Shown: piece after piece, positions 5,791 to 14,733 of the stretch
Numbering within the stretch: position 1 is the first letter of the stretch
How the letters are laid out: each line of letters begins with the position of its first letter
The notes under the pieces: model-generated
The model's database searches: none
What the model saw: only the letters and a program-made list of their open reading frames with translations
What the model was told of the DNA's origin: nothing
Program-made: the position numbers and the translations under genes
Assembly: GCA_016791105.1 (NCBI GenBank)
Contig: JAEUNM010000020.1
Location: 1-53,595, forward strand
DNA length: 53,595 nt
Direction: 5' to 3'
Source of the DNA: Rhodocyclaceae bacterium
Lineage (GTDB): Bacteria > Pseudomonadota > Gammaproteobacteria > Burkholderiales > Rhodocyclaceae

Positions 5791-7554
5791 TCACATGGAC
5801 GTCGGGTCATTGTCAATTTTTCGTTGTCCTGGCTGTGGGGGTAGGACGAATTCGTATCTTGCCCCGCGTCCGTGTCCGACCATGCGCACCGATTCGGCTT
5901 CCAATTCATGGATCAGGCGGTTCACCTGCTGCCGGGTATAGCCGGTCACCTCGCGCACCTCGGCGTTGGTTAAACCGGCCTGAGCACGCTGCTGCCGCGC
6001 TTTCAGCATGTTGAGCACGCGGGTTTTGGCCACCTCGAGGTCGATGCGCTGGTCCCGTTCGGCATGACCGGCGCCTTCCAGCTTGCGGTGCAGCGCGGGC
6101 TGCAGACGCCACCAGCTGCCGCGGCCAGCGCCGCCGCGTTGCAGGTAGCCGTATACCTGCAGCATTTCATCGAGTATGTCGCGCATTTCCGCATCGCGTC
6201 GCTGACAGAGCAGGGCGGCGGTGGCCGTATCGGTTTCCGCGTGGTCGAGCAGGTAGCGCAGCACCAGCAAATGGTCCACGTCCAGTACCCTGCCGTTTTT
6301 GCCCTCGTCGGCGATGAACTCGCGAAATGCGGGGGAGGTTTCCTGACGCTTGAAAACGACGCGCACGGCGCTTTCCTCGTCGATGATGAGCGGCGGCTGT
6401 TTGCCCTCGATCAGCATCGCCTCGAACATGCGGCCGATGCCGAGGTTGCTGCGGTTAACCAGTCGCAGCTTGGCGAGCGCATGTACCAGCAACGGGTTGC
6501 GCGCCAGCGGTGGGTGGTGAAGGATGTTTGCCGGCGTGATGCCGCCTACCAGTCCGCCGGGGTTGCTGATTTCGAGTTTGCGCGGGAATTGTTTGACCAG
6601 CACCGGGCTGGCAAGCCGCAGATCGAGGTGGCACAGGGCATTGAGCAGGGCCTCGCGCAGCGCCACCGTGGGGTAGGCGCGGAATTCGTAGTGGTAGAGG
6701 CCGTGCTCGACAGTGGTGATGGGGTTATCGGCGTTGATGCGCGCTTCGAGCGCCTGCAGGGCGAGCGGCAGAGCGAGTTCCCGCACTTCGCGTCCATCGG
6801 CGCGGTCGACGTATACCGTCGAACTTGACATGCGCTCGTGCGTCCAGTCGTAGTTTGGTAAATGCCGGGTGATGGCGCCGGCATTGCCGGCGATGAGCAG
6901 ACCCGCCTTGGTAAGCCGGCCGTCACGCAGGATTTCGAGCGCACCGAGCAGGTCGAGGTCGGATTTGCGCAGCAGGTCTGCCGGCGCCTGCTCCTGCCGG
7001 GCCATGTCGCGCAGCCGCTCCAGCGCCGCCGGTGATACTAAAGATTCGACCGGCTCAGGGATAGTGACTGCTGTCACATCGGATTCGCCACGCTCGACCA
7101 TCAGGCGGTCGCGCAGATCGCCTGTGAGCGGCACGCAGTCCCTGCCGCGCCGGACCGTGCCGGCCCCGGCGGATGTGGTGTAGGGGGGAAGGCCGCCATA
7201 AACCTGCAGCAGGAACAGGCGCCCTGTGCCCTCCGCAACGGGAAGTTCGATGATCTCTGGTGTCAGTTTGGGTGCGGTACGTTCGTAGATGTCGCGCTTG
7301 AGCTGGTGGGGCGTTGCACTGCCGGGGACGCCGATAATCGCGTTGGTGCGCCCGATAACCCGATCGCGTACGCCGAGCACCACCGTGCCGCCGCCGCCAT
7401 TGGCCATGCACACCGCCATGTCGACTGCGAGCCGGATCGCATGGCGGTCATCGCTGGGCCACTCCTTGAAGTCGAGATCCTGCGACTCCAGGACATCCGC
7501 CTCCACCTCGTCCAGGCGTGCCAGCAGCGCTCGGACTTCCGTCAGTTCGCGCAT
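5791..7554 (-). CDS. Schlafen/AlbA_2-domain ATP-binding protein (RecG-like annotation class)
   Basis: 587 aa. The N-terminal 150 residues are an AlbA_2 (Schlafen-like) domain: LESQDLDFKEW with the acidic/FK signature, then AVCMANGGGGTVVLGVRDR and a second half ending TVRRGRDCVPLT. The middle (about 240-400) resembles the histidine-kinase-like ATPase fold seen in these proteins (ALREALLNALCHLDLRLASP, ISNPGGLVGGITPANILHHP, RNPLLVHALAKLRLVNRSNLG). The C-terminus (about 500-587) looks like winged-helix DNA-binding (AGLTNAEVREVTGYTRQQVN). Such proteins are often called putative transcriptional regulators or ATP-dependent helicase-like proteins, and some families sit in defence regions. Biochemical role is unknown. 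It stands alone between conserved genes. Confidence 0.75.
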   Translation of the reverse strand: MRELTEVRALLARLDEVEADVLESQDLDFKEWPSDDRHAIRLAVDMAVCMANGGGGTVVLGVRDRVIGRTNAIIGVPGSATPHQLKRDIYERTAPKLTPEIIELPVAEGTGRLFLLQVYGGLPPYTTSAGAGTVRRGRDCVPLTGDLRDRLMVERGESDVTAVTIPEPVESLVSPAALERLRDMARQEQAPADLLRKSDLDLLGALEILRDGRLTKAGLLIAGNAGAITRHLPNYDWTHERMSSSTVYVDRADGREVRELALPLALQALEARINADNPITTVEHGLYHYEFRAYPTVALREALLNALCHLDLRLASPVLVKQFPRKLEISNPGGLVGGITPANILHHPPLARNPLLVHALAKLRLVNRSNLGIGRMFEAMLIEGKQPPLIIDEESAVRVVFKRQETSPAFREFIADEGKNGRVLDVDHLLVLRYLLDHAETDTATAALLCQRRDAEMRDILDEMLQVYGYLQRGGAGRGSWWRLQPALHRKLEGAGHAERDQRIDLEVAKTRVLNMLKARQQRAQAGLTNAEVREVTGYTRQQVNRLIHELEAESVRMVGHGRGARYEFVLPPQPGQRKIDNDPTSM

Positions 7555-8102
7555 GCCAGTCTCCAGAGGACAGGGAAGTTAGGATGGAAGCTCGGTGTCA
7601 TTACGCGGCGGAGCGTGCAATGCCGGACCGGCAGGCGCTTATCGCGCAGCGTGCGCCGTTGCCGAACGGCCCGTGTTTTATTTGCCAGTTCAGGGCGCGA
7701 CCGCTCTGCACCCGGGAAAGTTTGGCCGCGAACGGCCCATCCTTTTGGGGTTTTCCGGAGGATGTCGATGCCTGCACTGCAGACGGCAACAACATTGGCG
7801 ACCATGTCTTTTCTAATTGTCAGATGGTCGGGAAATGTATCAGAGAAATGTATGGCCGGACATTTCTTCGAGCTGTTCGCGCAGGATGGGCAAATGGGCG
7901 GGCGGTTTGCGGTATTCCCGGATTTGCGCAGGTGCTTAGGCGAGTCCTTTGGCCGCTGCAAAAAAGAGGGGGCGCGACCCAGCTTGGGGTGTTGGAGCCT
8001 GCCGCAGTGGTTTTTCGACAAGCGCTGATGAAGAAGCGCTTCAGGCTGTTTCGCCGTACAGAGTTGGGCGTATTTGCATCACAGCCGAGGCGCCGCGGGC
8101 GT
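7555..8102. other. Gene-free stretch downstream of the RNase G gene
   Basis: About 550 bp. A 159-codon frame on the minus strand and long plus-strand frames here have Arg/Pro-rich, non-protein-like composition. One 31-codon stop-bounded minus-strand fragment (around 7855-7950) reads like a helical protein end (ILREQLEEMSGHTF) and might be a decayed gene scrap. A GAAATGTAT direct repeat lies near 7830-7850. Nothing is certain. Confidence 0.4.
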
Positions 8103-9557
8103 TCAGAGCAGTACGATGTCGAATTGCTCCTGCGCGTAGCTCGCTTCGGCGTGCAGGGTGATGCGCTTGCCGATGAAGTCGGACAGCATGGCGAGCGACT
8201 GCGATTCTTCCTCGAGGAACAGATCGATCACGTTGGGGGCTGCGAGGATGCGGAATTCGTGCGCGTCCAGAAACTGCCGCGCTTCGCGCAACAGTTCGCG
8301 CAGCACGTCGTAACACATGGTTTGCGCGGTGCGCACTTCGCCGCGCCCGCCACAGGTGGGGCAGGGTTCGCACAGCACGTGGGCGAGCGATTCGCGGGTG
8401 CGCTTGCGCGTCATTTCGACCAGACCCAGTTGGGTGAAATTGGACACCGACATTTTGGTGTGGTCGCGCGCCAGGGCCTTGTTGAATTCGGTCAGCACGG
8501 AGTTGCGGTGCTCGGCGCGCTCCATGTCTATGAAATCGATAATGATGATGCCGCCCAGGTTGCGCAGCCGCAATTGCCGCGCGATGGCCTGCGCGGCTTC
8601 CAGATTGGTTTTGAATATGGTGTCGTCGAAATTGCGCTGGCCTACGAAAGCGCCGGTGTTCACGTCTATGGTGGTCATCGCCTCGGTCTGGTCGATGATC
8701 AGATAGCCGCCGCTTTTCAGTTCGACGCGGCGCGCCAGCGCCTTTTCGATTTCGCTTTCCACGCCGTGCAGGTCGAAGAGCGGCCGTTCGCCGGTGTAGT
8801 GTTCCAGCAGCGGCACCAGTTGCGGCATGAACGCTTCGGTAAATGCCTGCAGCTTGACGAAATTTTCCCGCGAGTCGATCACGATGCGCTGGGTTTCCTG
8901 GGTGACCAGGTCGCGCAGCACGCGCTGGCCCAGCGACAAGTCGTTGTACAGCAGGGTAGGCGGGCGTGCGGTTTGCGCGGCGGTGCGTATGTCGTCCCAG
9001 ATTTTGCGCAGGTAGGCGATGTCCGCCGCCAGTTCTTCTTCGGTCGCGGTTTCGGCCATGGTGCGCACGATGAAGCCGCCGGTTTCGTCGGGCGCCACCT
9101 GGCGCAACAGCTTTTCGCGCAGGGCTTCGCGCTCGGCTTCCGGCTCTATGCGCTGCGATACGCCGATGTGGTGTTCCTGCGGCAGGTACACCAGCAGGCG
9201 TCCGGCGATGGACAATTGCGTCGATAGCCGCGCCCCCTTGCTGCCTATGGGGTCTTTCAACACCTGCACGACCAGGTTCTGGCCTTCGTTGAGCAGGCGT
9301 TCGATGGGCTTGGGCGGTTCGCCATTGTGGCGTGCTTCCCAGAGGTCTGCCACGTGCAGAAAAGCCGTGCGTTCCAGCCCTATGTCCATGAAGGCGGACT
9401 GCATGCCGGGCAGCACGCGCACCACGCGACCGAGATAGATATTGCCGACCAGACCGCGCGATCCGGTGCGCTCGATGTGCAATTCCTGCACCTGTCCTTG
9501 TTGCATGAGCGCGACGCGGGTTTCCTGGGGCGTGAAATTGATCAGGAAATCGTTCAT
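8103..9557 (-). CDS. rng: Ribonuclease G
   Basis: 484 aa from ATG 9557, giving MNDFLINFTPQETRVALMQ, the normal RNase G N-terminus; a further seven codons upstream are possible but unlike the family. RNase G is the short relative of RNase E: a 5'-end-dependent endonuclease that matures the 16S rRNA 5' end and degrades mRNAs. Visible are the split S1 domain (GNIYLGRVVRVLPGMQSAFM with the later RTAFLHVADL), the catalytic DNase I-like part (GGIIIIDFIDME with its Asp residues), and the zinc-link CEPCPTCGGRGE near residue 410. The RNase E scaffold tail is absent, as expected. It is the last gene of the nadD-rsfS-rlmH-maf-rng group, about 100 bp after maf. Confidence 0.95.
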   Translation of the reverse strand: MNDFLINFTPQETRVALMQQGQVQELHIERTGSRGLVGNIYLGRVVRVLPGMQSAFMDIGLERTAFLHVADLWEARHNGEPPKPIERLLNEGQNLVVQVLKDPIGSKGARLSTQLSIAGRLLVYLPQEHHIGVSQRIEPEAEREALREKLLRQVAPDETGGFIVRTMAETATEEELAADIAYLRKIWDDIRTAAQTARPPTLLYNDLSLGQRVLRDLVTQETQRIVIDSRENFVKLQAFTEAFMPQLVPLLEHYTGERPLFDLHGVESEIEKALARRVELKSGGYLIIDQTEAMTTIDVNTGAFVGQRNFDDTIFKTNLEAAQAIARQLRLRNLGGIIIIDFIDMERAEHRNSVLTEFNKALARDHTKMSVSNFTQLGLVEMTRKRTRESLAHVLCEPCPTCGGRGEVRTAQTMCYDVLRELLREARQFLDAHEFRILAAPNVIDLFLEEESQSLAMLSDFIGKRITLHAEASYAQEQFDIVLL

Positions 9558-9657
9558 GGCCGCCATTGTATGCGGCATTTGTTTTGTGGCGCCGTGGCCG
9601 GCGCATATCGCGCGCGCGCCCTACCCGCGCGGCCCGCGAGGAAGCGCGGCGGTGGCC

Positions 9658-10272
9658 CTATAAAACCGGGTAGCCGGCGGCGGCGAGCAGTGCTGCGGTT
9701 TCGAACAGCGGCAGGCCGACGATGCCGGAATGGGAGCCGCGGATATGCTCGATGAACATGGCCGCGCGTCCCTGTATCGCATAGGCGCCGGCTTTGTCCT
9801 GGGCTTCGCCGGTGGTGACGTAGCGCTGGATTTCGGCCTCGCCGAGCGGGCGGAAACTGACTTCGCTGGCGCTCATGCGCAGTTCGATCTGCGTATCCAC
9901 GGCCACTGCCACGGCGGTGAGCACGCGGTGGGTGCGCCCGGACAGGCGGGCGAGGATGGCGCAGGCGTGTTCCGCGTTATCCGGCTTGCCTATGATTTCG
10001 CCGTCCAGTTCTATTGTGGTGTCGGCTGCCAGCACCGGTTTGGGCGGCAAGTGGCGCCATTGCAGGCGCTTGATGCCGCCGCTGGCTTTTGCACGCGCCA
10101 CGCGCTCGCAATACACCGCGGCGGATTCGCCGGCCAGCACGTCTTCGCTGACATCCGCATCGGCGCGCGCGCCGTGGCGGAACAGCAGCACTTCGAAACG
10201 CACGTGTATCTGGTGCAGCAGTTCGCGCCGACGCGGACTTTGCGATGCGAGATAAATGCCGGAATGATTCAT
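9658..10272 (-). CDS. maf: Maf family nucleoside triphosphate pyrophosphatase
   Basis: 204 aa. Maf proteins hydrolyse (d)NTPs such as dTTP, UTP and modified pyrimidines to monophosphates, as house-cleaning enzymes. The N-terminal loop [12 protein letters not shown], the metal-binding region [18 protein letters not shown] and the late [20 protein letters not shown] with [11 protein letters not shown] are all family signatures. The AADTTI segment and QG motif resemble the YhdE (dTTPase/UTPase) branch rather than the m7GTP branch, a tentative subtype call. The start overlaps the rlmH stop by 4 bp (ATGA), so translation is probably coupled. Confidence 0.93.
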   Translation of the reverse strand: MNHSGIYLASQSPRRRELLHQIHVRFEVLLFRHGARADADVSEDVLAGESAAVYCERVARAKASGGIKRLQWRHLPPKPVLAADTTIELDGEIIGKPDNAEHACAILARLSGRTHRVLTAVAVAVDTQIELRMSASEVSFRPLGEAEIQRYVTTGEAQDKAGAYAIQGRAAMFIEHIRGSHSGIVGLPLFETAALLAAAGYPVL

Positions 10273-10739
10273 GCGCGGTGATAGGGGTGATTGGCGTTCA
10301 GGCTGGCCGCGCGGTACAGCGCTTCGACCAGCAGCACGCGCGCGAGCGCATGCGGCAGTGTGAGGCTGGACAGGCGCAGGGTTTCATGGGCGGCCGATTT
10401 TAGCGCCGGATCCAGACCGTCCGGCCCGCCTATCAGCAAGGCTACGTCGCGGCCCAGGCGGCGCCAGGATTCGAGTTTTTGCGCCAGCGCCGCGGTGGTG
10501 ACATCGGCGCCGCGTTCATCCAGTGCCACCACATGGGCGGAGGCGGGAAGCTGGGCTTCGATGCGGGTGCGCTCGGCGGCCAATAGCGCCGGCACCGGCT
10601 TGCCGGCGCTGCGCGGCTCGGGCTTGATTTCCACCAACTGCAGCGGCTGGTCGCGCGTCATGCGTGCGCAATAGTCGCTGCAGGCGGCGTTCACCCAGTC
10701 CGGCAAGCGGTTGCCCACGGCCAGCACGATCAGTTTCAC
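10269..10739 (-). CDS. rlmH: 23S rRNA (pseudouridine-1915-N3)-methyltransferase RlmH
   Basis: 156 aa, normal length. This SPOUT-class enzyme uses SAM to methylate pseudouridine 1915 in helix 69 of 23S rRNA. Signatures: the N-terminal [20 protein letters not shown] strand-helix, [20 protein letters not shown], the SAM-knot [15 protein letters not shown] and the C-terminal [15 protein letters not shown]. It overlaps the rsfS stop region by 4 bp upstream and maf by 4 bp downstream, the standard coupled arrangement. Confidence 0.97.
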   Translation of the reverse strand: MKLIVLAVGNRLPDWVNAACSDYCARMTRDQPLQLVEIKPEPRSAGKPVPALLAAERTRIEAQLPASAHVVALDERGADVTTAALAQKLESWRRLGRDVALLIGGPDGLDPALKSAAHETLRLSSLTLPHALARVLLVEALYRAASLNANHPYHRA

Positions 10740-11089
10740 GCCGCCACGCGGTCAGCTTCGGCTTTGGAACTGCCCTGCCACAGCTCTTCCAGGTTGTAAA
10801 AACTGCGCACCGTCGGTTGCATGACATGCACGACGATGGCGCCCAGATCGACCAGCACCCATTCCCCGCTGTCCTCGCCTTCGGTTCCGAGCACTTCTGC
10901 GCCGGCCTCTTTGGCCTTTTCCTGCACGTTGCGCGCGAGCGCTTTCACCTGGCGCGTGGAATCCGCGCTGGCAATCACGACTCGATCGAACATGGGGGTA
11001 AGTTTGCGGGTGTTGAGAACTTCTATGTCGCGCCCCTTGATGTCTTCCAGGGCGGAAACGACGATGCGTTGCAGTTTGCGAATATCCAT
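10736..11089 (-). CDS. rsfS: Ribosomal silencing factor RsfS
   Basis: 117 aa from ATG 11089. A longer frame to 11194 exists, but its extra 35 residues are unlike the family, and [19 protein letters not shown] is the usual N-terminus. RsfS binds L14 (uL14) of the 50S subunit and blocks subunit joining when nutrients are short. Conserved blocks are [19 protein letters not shown] and [20 protein letters not shown] followed by [19 protein letters not shown] lies about 8 bp upstream of the start. It comes directly after nadD (16-bp gap) and overlaps rlmH. Confidence 0.96.
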   Translation of the reverse strand: MDIRKLQRIVVSALEDIKGRDIEVLNTRKLTPMFDRVVIASADSTRQVKALARNVQEKAKEAGAEVLGTEGEDSGEWVLVDLGAIVVHVMQPTVRSFYNLEELWQGSSKAEADRVAA

Positions 11090-11105
11090 GCAGTAGTTTC
11101 TTCCG

Positions 11106-11840
11106 CTATTCCTCTGTCGAGATGATGCCGCAGTGTGGGCCGGCGCCTTGTCCCGGTGCGGCGGCGGGTGGCCGGTACAGCCCATACATTTCAATATATG
11201 CGATAACGGCCGGGCTCATCAAATAGCGCACGCTCGCGCCGCGCGCGATGCGGCTGCGCAACGAAGTGGCGGAAATGTCCAGCGCGCTGATCGTGTAGGG
11301 CAGGATGCGGCCGGCCGGCGCCTGCCGCAAGTCGGCAGCGCAATTTATGCGCCGAGTCTGCAGTTCGTGTTGCAGTTCGGCCGGCACCTGTTCCAGCGCG
11401 GCGCCGGGCCGGCTGGCGACGGCGATATGTGCCAGTTCGAACAATTCGCGCCAGCGATGCCAGCCGGTCAAACCATTCCAGGCGTCGGCGCCCAGCAACA
11501 GCACCAGCGGGCGCTGCGCACCCCAGGCGGCGCGCAGACGCGCCAGTGTGAGTACGCTGTAACTGGGTGCTTCGGCCCGCACTTCGGCATCGTCGAGCTG
11601 AAAGCGTGGATTGTCTGCAATCGCGCGTTCCACCATGGCCAGGCGCTGCGCGGCGGACGTGGCCGGCGCGCCCCGATGCGGCGGGCGGCCGGCCGGTATC
11701 CAGATGACGCGTTCGAGTTGCAGCGTTTCGGCCGCTTCTTCGGCAAGCCGCAGATGGCCCAGATGCACCGGGTCGAAGGTGCCGCCGAATACGCCCAGCG
11801 GCTCAGGCCTTGCGTTCGTGGTAGACGTCGCGATAGGCAA
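11106..11840 (-). CDS. nadD: Nicotinate-nucleotide adenylyltransferase NadD
   Basis: About 244 aa. It adenylates nicotinate mononucleotide in NAD synthesis. The nucleotidyltransferase motif GVFGGTFDPVHLGHLRLAEE is at residues 17-36; IPAGRPPHRG, LLLGADAWNGLTGWHRW and the C-terminal ISATSLRSRIARG (the ISxTxxR signature) are present. The only usual start codon before the motif is TTG at 11840, which lies inside the end of the upstream membrane-protein gene (38-bp overlap), so the start is less sure than the product. The tail after YIEMYGLY is longer than usual, with a Pro/Ala-rich extension of about 25 residues. Confidence 0.93.
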   Translation of the reverse strand: MPIATSTTNARPEPLGVFGGTFDPVHLGHLRLAEEAAETLQLERVIWIPAGRPPHRGAPATSAAQRLAMVERAIADNPRFQLDDAEVRAEAPSYSVLTLARLRAAWGAQRPLVLLLGADAWNGLTGWHRWRELFELAHIAVASRPGAALEQVPAELQHELQTRRINCAADLRQAPAGRILPYTISALDISATSLRSRIARGASVRYLMSPAVIAYIEMYGLYRPPAAAPGQGAGPHCGIISTEE

Positions 11841-12585
11841 TGTAATAGCTCGCGAATAGCGATGGAATCAGCACGAATGCGAATGGAATCACCAGCAGGG
11901 CGCCTACCGTGCGGGCCAGCGTGAGCGACACCGCGCTCAGCGTTAACACCGCGGCCAGCGGCAGCATGAGCGCGAGGCCGACCGCCGCCGTCAGAAAAAT
12001 GAGCATGGCGCGCCAGTTGCGCAAACAGCCGAAAAAACTGAAAAACATGGCTTTGGGCGCCGACAGCTGGTGCCAGGCCACCAGCAGGGGCGCAAACCAG
12101 AATGCCATTTGTATCGGGACGTGCAACAGGGTTACGGCGCGGACGCCCTGGGCGAACTTTTGCGCCACCACCACTTCCGGCGGCGGCGCGTCGGAGCCGT
12201 TGGCGGCAGGTTGGGCAACTTCTTCCGCCGTTGCCGGATTGAGCGCGGTTTCGAGCGCATCGACCGCCAGAGCAGCGACGACGTGGATCAATCCGAGCAG
12301 CAGCAGTTGCGCGGCGTTCTGGCGAAAGCCGGAAAAAACCGTGTCCATGGGCACCGGCAGGCGGTTGTCGATAAGCCGGCAGCCATTCATGATGCCCTGC
12401 GACAGCACCGGCACGAACAGGCCGGCGAGCACCGGCCCTATGCCGGGCAGCGCGCTGGTGGCGAGAATCAGAAACGAACAACTGAATACCAGAAACGTGA
12501 GCGCCGCCGGATTGCGCCTGAACAGCGCAAATCCTCCGCTGATCCACAGCCAGCCGTGGTGGGCCGGTGAGCGGTAAGCCTGCAT
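11803..12585 (-). CDS. BPSS1780-type integral membrane protein (copy 1)
   Basis: 260 aa, about six hydrophobic segments, with the N-terminal part GWLWISGGFALFRRNPAAL and later GIMNGCRLIDNRLPVPMDTV typical of the BPSS1780-type membrane family of Betaproteobacteria. The function is unknown. It is paralogous to the next upstream gene: both share the W-x-x-G-W/F-x-L-F opening, the MxxxxWFAP stretch (MAFWFAPLLVAWHQL here, MALWFAPALVMLQG there) and a final YYIAYRDVY/HYVSFREVF motif. Between helices it has a Pro/Ala-rich loop near residue 120. It follows its paralogue by 3 bp, and its end contains the start of nadD. Confidence 0.82.
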   Translation of the reverse strand: MQAYRSPAHHGWLWISGGFALFRRNPAALTFLVFSCSFLILATSALPGIGPVLAGLFVPVLSQGIMNGCRLIDNRLPVPMDTVFSGFRQNAAQLLLLGLIHVVAALAVDALETALNPATAEEVAQPAANGSDAPPPEVVVAQKFAQGVRAVTLLHVPIQMAFWFAPLLVAWHQLSAPKAMFFSFFGCLRNWRAMLIFLTAAVGLALMLPLAAVLTLSAVSLTLARTVGALLVIPFAFVLIPSLFASYYIAYRDVYHERKA

Positions 12586-12588
12586 CGA

Positions 12589-13338
12589 TCAGGCCGGCTC
12601 GAATACTTCGCGGAAAGATACGTAGTGTGCGCCCGCCGCAACCGGAATGAATAGCAGCAGACCCAGCCCGTAAGGCAGGGCGGCAAAAATCCACAGCGCA
12701 ATCAGTATCACCAGGAACAGACCCAGCGGGGCCGGATTGGCGAGCCAGGCGCGCAGGCTCAACAGCAGCGCCGCGAGCGGCCCGCGCCCCTGCAGCATCA
12801 CCAGTGCCGGCGCGAACCACAGTGCCATCAATACCGGCGCGGCAAGCACCAGCAGTACCACCAGGCCGAGCAGAAAGCTGCCGGCTGCGGCGCCGGCCGT
12901 GCCGCGGTTCATGGCACCGGTCCATACACCCAGGCCCAGTATGGGCGTGGCGAGCAGCAGTACGATCAATCCGCTGGCGATTGCCGCGACACCCAGCATG
13001 ATCAGTCCGCGCAGTGCGCCGCGGAATCCTTCCGTCAGTTGTACGAGTTTGAGCGGCCCACCCTCATCGACGCGGCGGCAGGCATGGAGCCAGCCGGCTC
13101 CGAGTGCCGGCATGAACAGATTGAGCGCGATCGGTCCGATCAGCGGAACCTGGCTCACCAGCCACCAGGCGAGCAAAAAAATGAGTGCGGCTACCACCCA
13201 CAGCAAAGGTTCCTGCAGGAATAGCCGCCAGCCGCCGGCGAGCCAGCGCAGCGCCGCCTCGCTGGGCAGGCCGTGGCGGAATTCGCCGAATTTGACCGGC
13301 ACCGGGAACGAATGCGGCGGCATGCCCGTATCGGACAT
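12589..13338 (-). CDS. BPSS1780-type integral membrane protein (copy 2)
   Basis: 249 aa. A polar N-terminus (residues 1-28) is followed by LRWLAGGWRLFLQEPLLWVV and about six membrane segments, with the family-like GAGWLHACRRVDEGGPLKLV loop, MALWFAPALVMLQGRGPLAAL and the terminal HYVSFREVFEP. It is a paralogue of the gene immediately downstream and lies 2 bp after thrB, so a single transcript thrB to nadD is likely. The function is unknown. Two adjacent members suggest they may work as a pair, which is inference. Confidence 0.82.
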   Translation of the reverse strand: MSDTGMPPHSFPVPVKFGEFRHGLPSEAALRWLAGGWRLFLQEPLLWVVAALIFLLAWWLVSQVPLIGPIALNLFMPALGAGWLHACRRVDEGGPLKLVQLTEGFRGALRGLIMLGVAAIASGLIVLLLATPILGLGVWTGAMNRGTAGAAAGSFLLGLVVLLVLAAPVLMALWFAPALVMLQGRGPLAALLLSLRAWLANPAPLGLFLVILIALWIFAALPYGLGLLLFIPVAAGAHYVSFREVFEPA

Positions 13339-13340
13339 GA

Positions 13341-14309
13341 TCAGGCCCAGGGCAGGTCGGCGCCGGCAGCGATGCGCCGCCGCAGGATGTCGCGAAAACG
13401 CCGCGGGTCGTGCTTATGCACGATTTCGCCCGGGCGCGGCAGGTGATAGTCGTACAGCCGCGACAGCCAGAAGCGCAGCGCCGCGGCGCGCAGCGTGGCG
13501 GGCCAGGCCGCCTGTTCTTCGGGCGTGAGCGGCCGCACCGCGTGGTAGGCCTCGAGCAGGGCTTGTGCGGCATCCGGCAGCAAGTCGCCGGCAGCGTCGG
13601 AGCACCAGTCATTCACCGTGACGGCCACGTCGAACAGCAAAGCATCGTCGCCGGCGAAGTAATAGTCGATGATGCCGCCCACGCGCGGCGGACCGCCGTT
13701 TTCTTCGAACAGGCAGTTGTCGCGGAACAGGTCGGCGTGGATCACGCCGCGCGGCAGGCTGTCGTAGGCCTGGGCGGCCTGGTAACGAATTTCCTCGCGC
13801 AGCAATTCCTGCTCGTCGCCGGGCAGGTAGGGCAACACCTGCGGCGCCGTGTCGGCGCGCCAGCGCGCACCGCGCGGATTATCCAGCCGGCGCCCGTAAG
13901 ATTGGCCGGCGATATGCATGTCGGCCATCATGGCGCCTATGGCCGCGCAATGCGCGACACCAGGTTCAAGTACCGAATGCCCGGTGAGGCGCGTGACGAG
14001 GGCGGCCGGTTTGCCGTTCAGCTTGCCGAGGATTTCATTGTCGCGATCGACGATGGGCGCCGGACAGGGTATGCCGTGGCGCGCCAGATGCGACATGAGG
14101 TGCACGTAGAACGCCAGTTCGGAGCGCGTCAGCTTTTCGAACAGGGTAAGCACGAAACGCCCACCGTTGGGGCCGTGCGTGGTGCTGACGAAAAAATTGG
14201 TGTTTTCTATGCCGGCGGCGATGCCCTGCAACTCGAGCAGGGCGCCGACCGAATAATTCTTCAGCCAGACGCGCAATTCGTCCGGGCTGACGGGGGTAAA
14301 TACAGCCAT
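13341..14309 (-). CDS. thrB: Homoserine kinase (type II, ThrB_alpha/beta class)
   Basis: 322 aa. It phosphorylates L-homoserine with ATP in threonine synthesis. This is the aminoglycoside-phosphotransferase-fold enzyme found in alpha- and betaproteobacteria, not the GHMP kinase of enterics. Signatures: MAVFTPVSPDELRVWLKNYS at the start, AAGIENTNFFVSTT (nucleotide loop), FVLTLFEKL, the catalytic loop GVIHADLFRDNCLFEEN near residue 195 and VGGIIDYYFAGDDALLFDVA with the metal-binding Asp. It lies 4 bp after the DUF2782 gene, the usual betaproteobacterial pairing. Confidence 0.95.
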   Translation of the reverse strand: MAVFTPVSPDELRVWLKNYSVGALLELQGIAAGIENTNFFVSTTHGPNGGRFVLTLFEKLTRSELAFYVHLMSHLARHGIPCPAPIVDRDNEILGKLNGKPAALVTRLTGHSVLEPGVAHCAAIGAMMADMHIAGQSYGRRLDNPRGARWRADTAPQVLPYLPGDEQELLREEIRYQAAQAYDSLPRGVIHADLFRDNCLFEENGGPPRVGGIIDYYFAGDDALLFDVAVTVNDWCSDAAGDLLPDAAQALLEAYHAVRPLTPEEQAAWPATLRAAALRFWLSRLYDYHLPRPGEIVHKHDPRRFRDILRRRIAAGADLPWA

Positions 14310-14313
14310 GCCG

Positions 14314-14679
14314 TTAAAATCTGCGCAAGGTCCACATGGGAACGCGCAGGCCGGAATCGATGCCGTCGCGACGTATCATGTTGCCGCTGCCGTCTTCGTC
14401 GACCAGCACGTAAGGCACGCCGTGGGCCGGCGTCACCTTCATCATGTAGAGGCGGCCGTGCATGCGGTATTCCTCGACCTTTTCCCTGCCGCGCTGGCGT
14501 ATGGTGACTTCGGGCTCGGTGCCGGCGCCGGCGGGCTCGGGCGGTTGGTAATCGGCGGGCGCGTCCGGCGGCGCGGGAACCGGCTCCAGATCGGAAGGCT
14601 GACCTTTGAATTGCGCCATCGCCGTGTGCGCGGCCAAGCATAGCGCGACGGCCAGAACTGCTTTGAACGAATGCGCCAT
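14314..14679 (-). CDS. DUF2782 periplasmic protein
   Basis: 121 aa. A signal peptide (FKAVLAVALCLAAHTAMAQ) is followed by a Pro-rich linker and the DUF2782 core: PEVTIRQRGREKVEEYRMHG, then LYMMKVTPAHGVPYVLVDED and a short basic end. The family is widespread immediately before thrB in Betaproteobacteria, but its role is unknown; a small periplasmic accessory protein is all that can be said. Confidence 0.88.
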   Translation of the reverse strand: MAHSFKAVLAVALCLAAHTAMAQFKGQPSDLEPVPAPPDAPADYQPPEPAGAGTEPEVTIRQRGREKVEEYRMHGRLYMMKVTPAHGVPYVLVDEDGSGNMIRRDGIDSGLRVPMWTLRRF

Positions 14680-14733
14680 GGTGCGTACCTGGTTGCGACC
14701 TGGAAATTGTATCAGACCGTCGTGACGGCCAGC

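Noticed and set aside
8021..8042. AAGCGC/GCGCTT inverted repeat downstream of rng as a terminator
   Set aside because: Short arms, no T tract on the minus strand, and about 60 bp from the stop codon; too weak to call.
7518..9227. 569-codon plus-strand open frame opposite rng
   Set aside because: It is antisense to a clear RNase G gene; its residues (His, Gly, Gln, Phe-rich) are the usual shadow of GC-rich coding DNA.
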